Below, in pieces: positions 61,413 to 64,000 of a stretch of DNA of 64,000 nucleotides. Source of the stretch: Rhodanobacter sp. T12-5 (lineage in GTDB: Bacteria > Pseudomonadota > Gammaproteobacteria > Xanthomonadales > Rhodanobacteraceae). Every line of letters begins with the position of its first letter. Position 1 is the stretch's first letter. The position numbers and the translations under genes are program-made. The notes beneath the pieces were generated by a model, which was not told the DNA's origin, did no database searches, and worked only from the letters and a program-made list of their open reading frames with translations. The DNA lies in assembly GCF_008329435.1 (NCBI RefSeq), contig NZ_NPKN01000002.1, positions 124,001 through 188,000 on the forward strand. The letters run 5' to 3'.

Positions 61413-61943
61413 ATGGCCCTGTGGAAAGAATCCGGCAAGACCTCCCCCGCCGAAACGCCCGAAGCCATGGACATGGCACGCCTCGACATTCCGGAAACCA
61501 GGCCCAAAGTGGAAACGCCGGCTCAGCCTGCGCCTCGTCCCACGACCACGGCCACGCCAAGCAAGCCCAAGACCGAATCGCTGATCGCGCCCGATATCAC
61601 CATCGAGGGCAAGATCGAAGGCGAGGGACACGTGCGCATCGCCGGCAACTTCAAGGGCGACGTCAACGTGCGCGGCGATCTCACCATCGAGCCCGGCGCC
61701 CGGGTCACCGGCAGCGTGCGCGCCGAGAAGGTCACCATCGCCGGCGAACTGATCGGCAACATCGAATCCGCAGCGCATGTGGAATTGCAGCAAAGCGGCG
61801 CGCTGACCGGCGATTTGAAAGCAGGCTCGCTCAGCGTGGCCGCCGGTTCGCGCATGCGCGGCCAGGCCGAGTTCGGCTGGGACGATGGGAAGGACGGCAA
61901 CAGCGCGCACAAGAACCACGGACAAGGTGGCACTGCTTCGTGA
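61413..61943 (+). CDS. Bactofilin (polymer-forming cytoskeletal protein)
   Basis: 176 residues. A disordered N-terminal 50 residues rich in Pro/Thr/Glu precede the bactofilin core (about 58-155): SLIAPDITIEGKIEGEGHVR, IEPGARVTGSVRAEKVTIAG, the beta-helix repeat spacing of the family. Bactofilins self-assemble into filaments that organise cell-wall enzymes or stalk and shape functions. No membrane-anchoring helix is visible. Its stop overlaps the start of the next gene (GTGA), so they are translated together. Confidence 0.93.
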   Translation: MALWKESGKTSPAETPEAMDMARLDIPETRPKVETPAQPAPRPTTTATPSKPKTESLIAPDITIEGKIEGEGHVRIAGNFKGDVNVRGDLTIEPGARVTGSVRAEKVTIAGELIGNIESAAHVELQQSGALTGDLKAGSLSVAAGSRMRGQAEFGWDDGKDGNSAHKNHGQGGTAS

Positions 61944-62305
61944 GCAACCCGACCTCGGGCACGGCCGGGGCGACGCGCACCTGCCCGCACTGCCGGGAAA
62001 CCATCCTGGAAAGCGCGGGCGTTTGCCCCGCCTGCCGCCACAAGTTGCGCTTCAGTGACCCCACCGATGCAACCACGACGCCGGCGTCCGTACCGTTGCG
62101 CGTGGAAGGCAGCTTTCGCAACCCCGTCGACAGCGGCGCGTGGGAATACTCGATGGTGCTGACCATCCGCGACGAACGCGGCGAGGAGATCGCGCGCAAG
62201 CTGGTAGGCGTCGGCGCCATGCGGCCGGACGAACAACGCACCTTCACCCTGAGCGTCGAGATGAACCCCGCCAGCGCGGGCGGCAGGCAGCGCACACGGC
62301 ATTGA
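61940..62305 (+). CDS. Zinc-ribbon protein coupled to the bactofilin
   Basis: 121 residues from a GTG at 61940 that overlaps the bactofilin stop. Two cysteine pairs (CPHC at 15-18, CPAC at 29-32) form a double zinc ribbon, followed by a beta-rich domain (VEGSFRNPVDSGAWEYSMVL, RDERGEEIARKLVGVGAMRP) like a small fibronectin-type fold. No family is recognised beyond the zinc ribbon. Tight coupling suggests that it binds or organises the bactofilin filament. Confidence 0.82.
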   Translation: MSNPTSGTAGATRTCPHCRETILESAGVCPACRHKLRFSDPTDATTTPASVPLRVEGSFRNPVDSGAWEYSMVLTIRDERGEEIARKLVGVGAMRPDEQRTFTLSVEMNPASAGGRQRTRH

Positions 62306-62614
62306 TGAGCCGCGCCCGCGTGATTGCGGGAGTCAGCCGCATTGGTCGCCCGGGCGATGGGAGCGCAATCGAAGTTGTTCAGAGCCACTTTCGGCGATGC
62401 TGTTTCGCCTTGGTCGATGGATAGTGAATCCCGCTGTTCATGCCCGCCCTGGAGCCTTGCATCTGGCAGGGCGACTTGGCCGGCGGATTAGAGCCGAACC
62501 ATCGATCCCGCCGAGCTCAACTCGCGCAAGGGCCTTCGCTCTCTCGTGCGCTTCTTGAGAAAGCGCACTTCGCCCCGATGCTCTTGACCCTGTGACTCCC
62601 TCCAGCATGTAGCC
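62306..62614. other. Intergenic region before mtfA
   Basis: 309 bp with no gene-like frame and no strong repeat. It should hold the mtfA promoter. Confidence 0.5.
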
Positions 62615-63370
62615 ATGTTCGACAACATCAGAAACTGGCGTTTGCGGCGCATCGTCGCTCGGCACCCGATTGCCGAATCGCTCTGGCGAGACGCGCTGCA
62701 GCGATGTACCGCAGCGCGTCGGCTGGGCGCTTCCGACCAGGCCACGCTGCGCGTGCTGGCGACGCAGTTCCTGGAGAGGAAGTCGCTGGAGCCGACCAAA
62801 GGGTTGCATCTGGACGACGCCGGCCGCGTCTTGCTCGCGGCGCATGCCTGCGTACCCATCCTGAAACTGGGCCTTGATTGGTACGACGGTTGGCACAGCG
62901 TCATCGTCTACCCGGACGCGTTCATTCCACGTCGCACAAAAACGGATGAAGCGGGCGTGGTACACCAGACCAACAGCATGATGGCCGGTGAGGCATGGGG
63001 ACGTGGGCCGGTGATCCTGTCCTGGGCGGACGTGCTGAATACCGGGAAGAAGCCGGGGCACAACGTGGTCATCCACGAAATGGCCCACAAGCTCGACATG
63101 CTCAACGGCGATGCCAACGGCTTCCCGCCATTGCATCGGCGCATGGATCGCCGCGTGTGGTCGCGGGTCTTCTCGAGCGCGTGGGATAGCCTGAAGAGTG
63201 AGCAACGCAACGGGGCCGACTTGCCGATCGACCCCTACGCCCTGGAAAGCCCGGCCGAGTTTTTCGCGGTAGCCAGCGAGCAATTTTTCGAGGACCCGGC
63301 AACCTTGCGCCAGCATTTGCCGGAGGTCTACCGGCAGCTCGAGCAATTTTATCGGCAGCATCCGTTCTGA
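62615..63370 (+). CDS. mtfA: Zinc peptidase MtfA (Mlc titration factor)
   Basis: 251 residues. The zinc-binding motif HEMAHKLD is at 154-161, and the third ligand Glu lies in ESPAEFFAVASEQFF near 217. The length and pattern match E. coli MtfA, which binds the repressor Mlc and has aminopeptidase activity. Here no ptsG or mlc gene is near, so the regulatory role is an extrapolation. Start at the ATG at 62615; the upstream sequence has no good Shine-Dalgarno sequence. Confidence 0.93.
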   Translation: MFDNIRNWRLRRIVARHPIAESLWRDALQRCTAARRLGASDQATLRVLATQFLERKSLEPTKGLHLDDAGRVLLAAHACVPILKLGLDWYDGWHSVIVYPDAFIPRRTKTDEAGVVHQTNSMMAGEAWGRGPVILSWADVLNTGKKPGHNVVIHEMAHKLDMLNGDANGFPPLHRRMDRRVWSRVFSSAWDSLKSEQRNGADLPIDPYALESPAEFFAVASEQFFEDPATLRQHLPEVYRQLEQFYRQHPF

Positions 63371-63391
63371 GCCGCTTTCGCGCAGTCGCCC

Positions 63392-64000
63392 TCAGGTGAC
63401 GCGCTCCCCCGCCGCCACGCGGACGGCCACCACATCCATCTGCACGGGGTGGATGGCCAGGCGCAGACGCCCGGCATCGAGGTACAAACGCAAGCGGCGA
63501 TACCTGACCAGGTAGGCCACCGCCACCGCGGCTGCCGCAACGCCCGCCAACGCGCCCACGCCCAGCGCCCAACGCGCGCCGACATGATCGACCACCCAAC
63601 CGACCAGCGGTGCGCCGATCGGGGTGCCGCCCATGACCACGGCAATCCGCAGCGCCAGCACCCGGCCGCGCATGGCGCGCTCGGTGGTGAGCTGCATCAT
63701 GGAGTTGCTGGCGGTCATGAAGGTGAGCGCGGCCAGGCCGACGAAGAACAGCACGGCAGCAAACAGATAGGGGTTTGGCATCACCGCGGCCACCGCCAGG
63801 GCGACACCGAAGCCCGCTGCGGCAATGCCTATCAACACCATGCCGGGGAACGGGCGACGCGCCGAAAACAGGGCCCCGCACATGGTGCCCGCCGCCATCG
63901 CCGAGGTCAGCAGGCCGTACTGGCTGGCATTGCCGTGGAACACCGTGACCGACATGGTCGAGATGAAGATGGCGAAGTTGAAGCCGAAGGTACCGAGCAG
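63392..64000 (-). CDS. MFS transporter, N-terminal part outside the window
   Basis: 202 codons of the C-terminal half are visible, ending at a stop at 63392; the frame continues past 64000. Six helices can be made out (for example LIGIAAAGFGVALAVAAVMP, LFFVGLAALTFMTASNSMM). The pattern RGRVLALRIAVVMGGTPIGA is typical of the MFS_3/EntS-like group of exporters. The substrate is unknown. Confidence 0.9.
   Translation of the reverse strand: MLGTFGFNFAIFISTMSVTVFHGNASQYGLLTSAMAAGTMCGALFSARRPFPGMVLIGIAAAGFGVALAVAAVMPNPYLFAAVLFFVGLAALTFMTASNSMMQLTTERAMRGRVLALRIAVVMGGTPIGAPLVGWVVDHVGARWALGVGALAGVAAAAVAVAYLVRYRRLRLYLDAGRLRLAIHPVQMDVVAVRVAAGERVT

Noticed and set aside
1-64000. CRISPR arrays, tRNA or rRNA genes, complete insertion sequences, prophage
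   Set aside because: No direct-repeat array, cloverleaf, rRNA-like stretch, transposase or phage structural gene was seen in a read of both strands; a tRNAscan or CRISPR search was not possible.

Overview
The window is about 64 kb of high-GC DNA (by eye roughly two thirds G+C) from a gammaproteobacterium of the Lysobacterales/Xanthomonadales, most likely Rhodanobacteraceae (Rhodanobacter, Dyella or Luteibacter type). The clues are a type IV secretion effector carrying the Xanthomonadales XVIPCD tail, GTAG-type REP pairs, and the overall gene mix. The genus is an inference. No rRNA, tRNA, CRISPR array, complete IS element or prophage was found.

Layout. 1-6.7 kb: EAL-type c-di-GMP phosphodiesterase (cut by the window edge) with an overlapping outer-membrane protein gene, then a DUF3014 protein, a YadGH-type ABC exporter and a CsbD-like stress protein. 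6.9-13.1 kb: lipocalin, FAD amino-acid oxidase-like enzyme, L-asparaginase, PepSY-associated membrane protein behind a likely Fur box, PAS-GAF-GGDEF protein, VOC protein and RNA 2',3'-cyclic phosphodiesterase. 13.3-20.5 kb: secreted hydrolase divergent from a MarR regulator with an operator between them, secreted amidohydrolase, OsmC, YbiI, MsrA, CycA-type permease and a TonB-like protein. 21-26.4 kb: cupin, long helical repeat protein, three redox genes (GST, GST, DUF899) and a low-GC patch with two small membrane proteins. 26.9-32.3 kb: SWIM-SNF2 helicase, a tiny conserved basic protein and an AsmA protein.

32.8-37.2 kb is one of the two most interesting regions: a TIR-transmembrane-TPR protein, a 49-residue acidic protein and a SLOG-like/four-helix membrane protein (SLATT-like) on one strand, which looks like an uncharacterised nucleotide-signalling conflict module. 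37.3-45 kb: flavin disulfide reductase operon, methyltransferase, secreted peroxiredoxin, M14 deacylase-like protein, glycosyltransferase, and a LysR regulator divergent from an NmrA-type reductase with a strong palindrome between them. 45-55.2 kb: periplasmic propeller-GGDEF sensor, repeats, a MarR-GNAT fusion with a perfect operator touching its start codon, VOC/AraC genes, a second GST-DUF899 operon, a TPR-HTH regulator and a propeller protein.

55.6-58.9 kb is the second highlight: an ankyrin-repeat lipoprotein followed by a lipase with a C-terminal XVIPCD, the expected immunity-effector pair of an X-T4SS bacteria-killing system, followed by a remnant of a CocE-type hydrolase gene. 59.4-64 kb: SmpA/OmlA-type lipoprotein, DUF5996 protein, bactofilin with an overlapping zinc-ribbon gene, MtfA peptidase and a truncated MFS transporter.

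Themes that link the genes are c-di-GMP signalling (three proteins), thiol and glutathione redox chemistry (four GST/DUF899 genes in two operons plus a lone GST, OsmC, MsrA, peroxiredoxin, disulfide reductase), local transcription regulators with visible operators, and inter-bacterial or anti-phage conflict.
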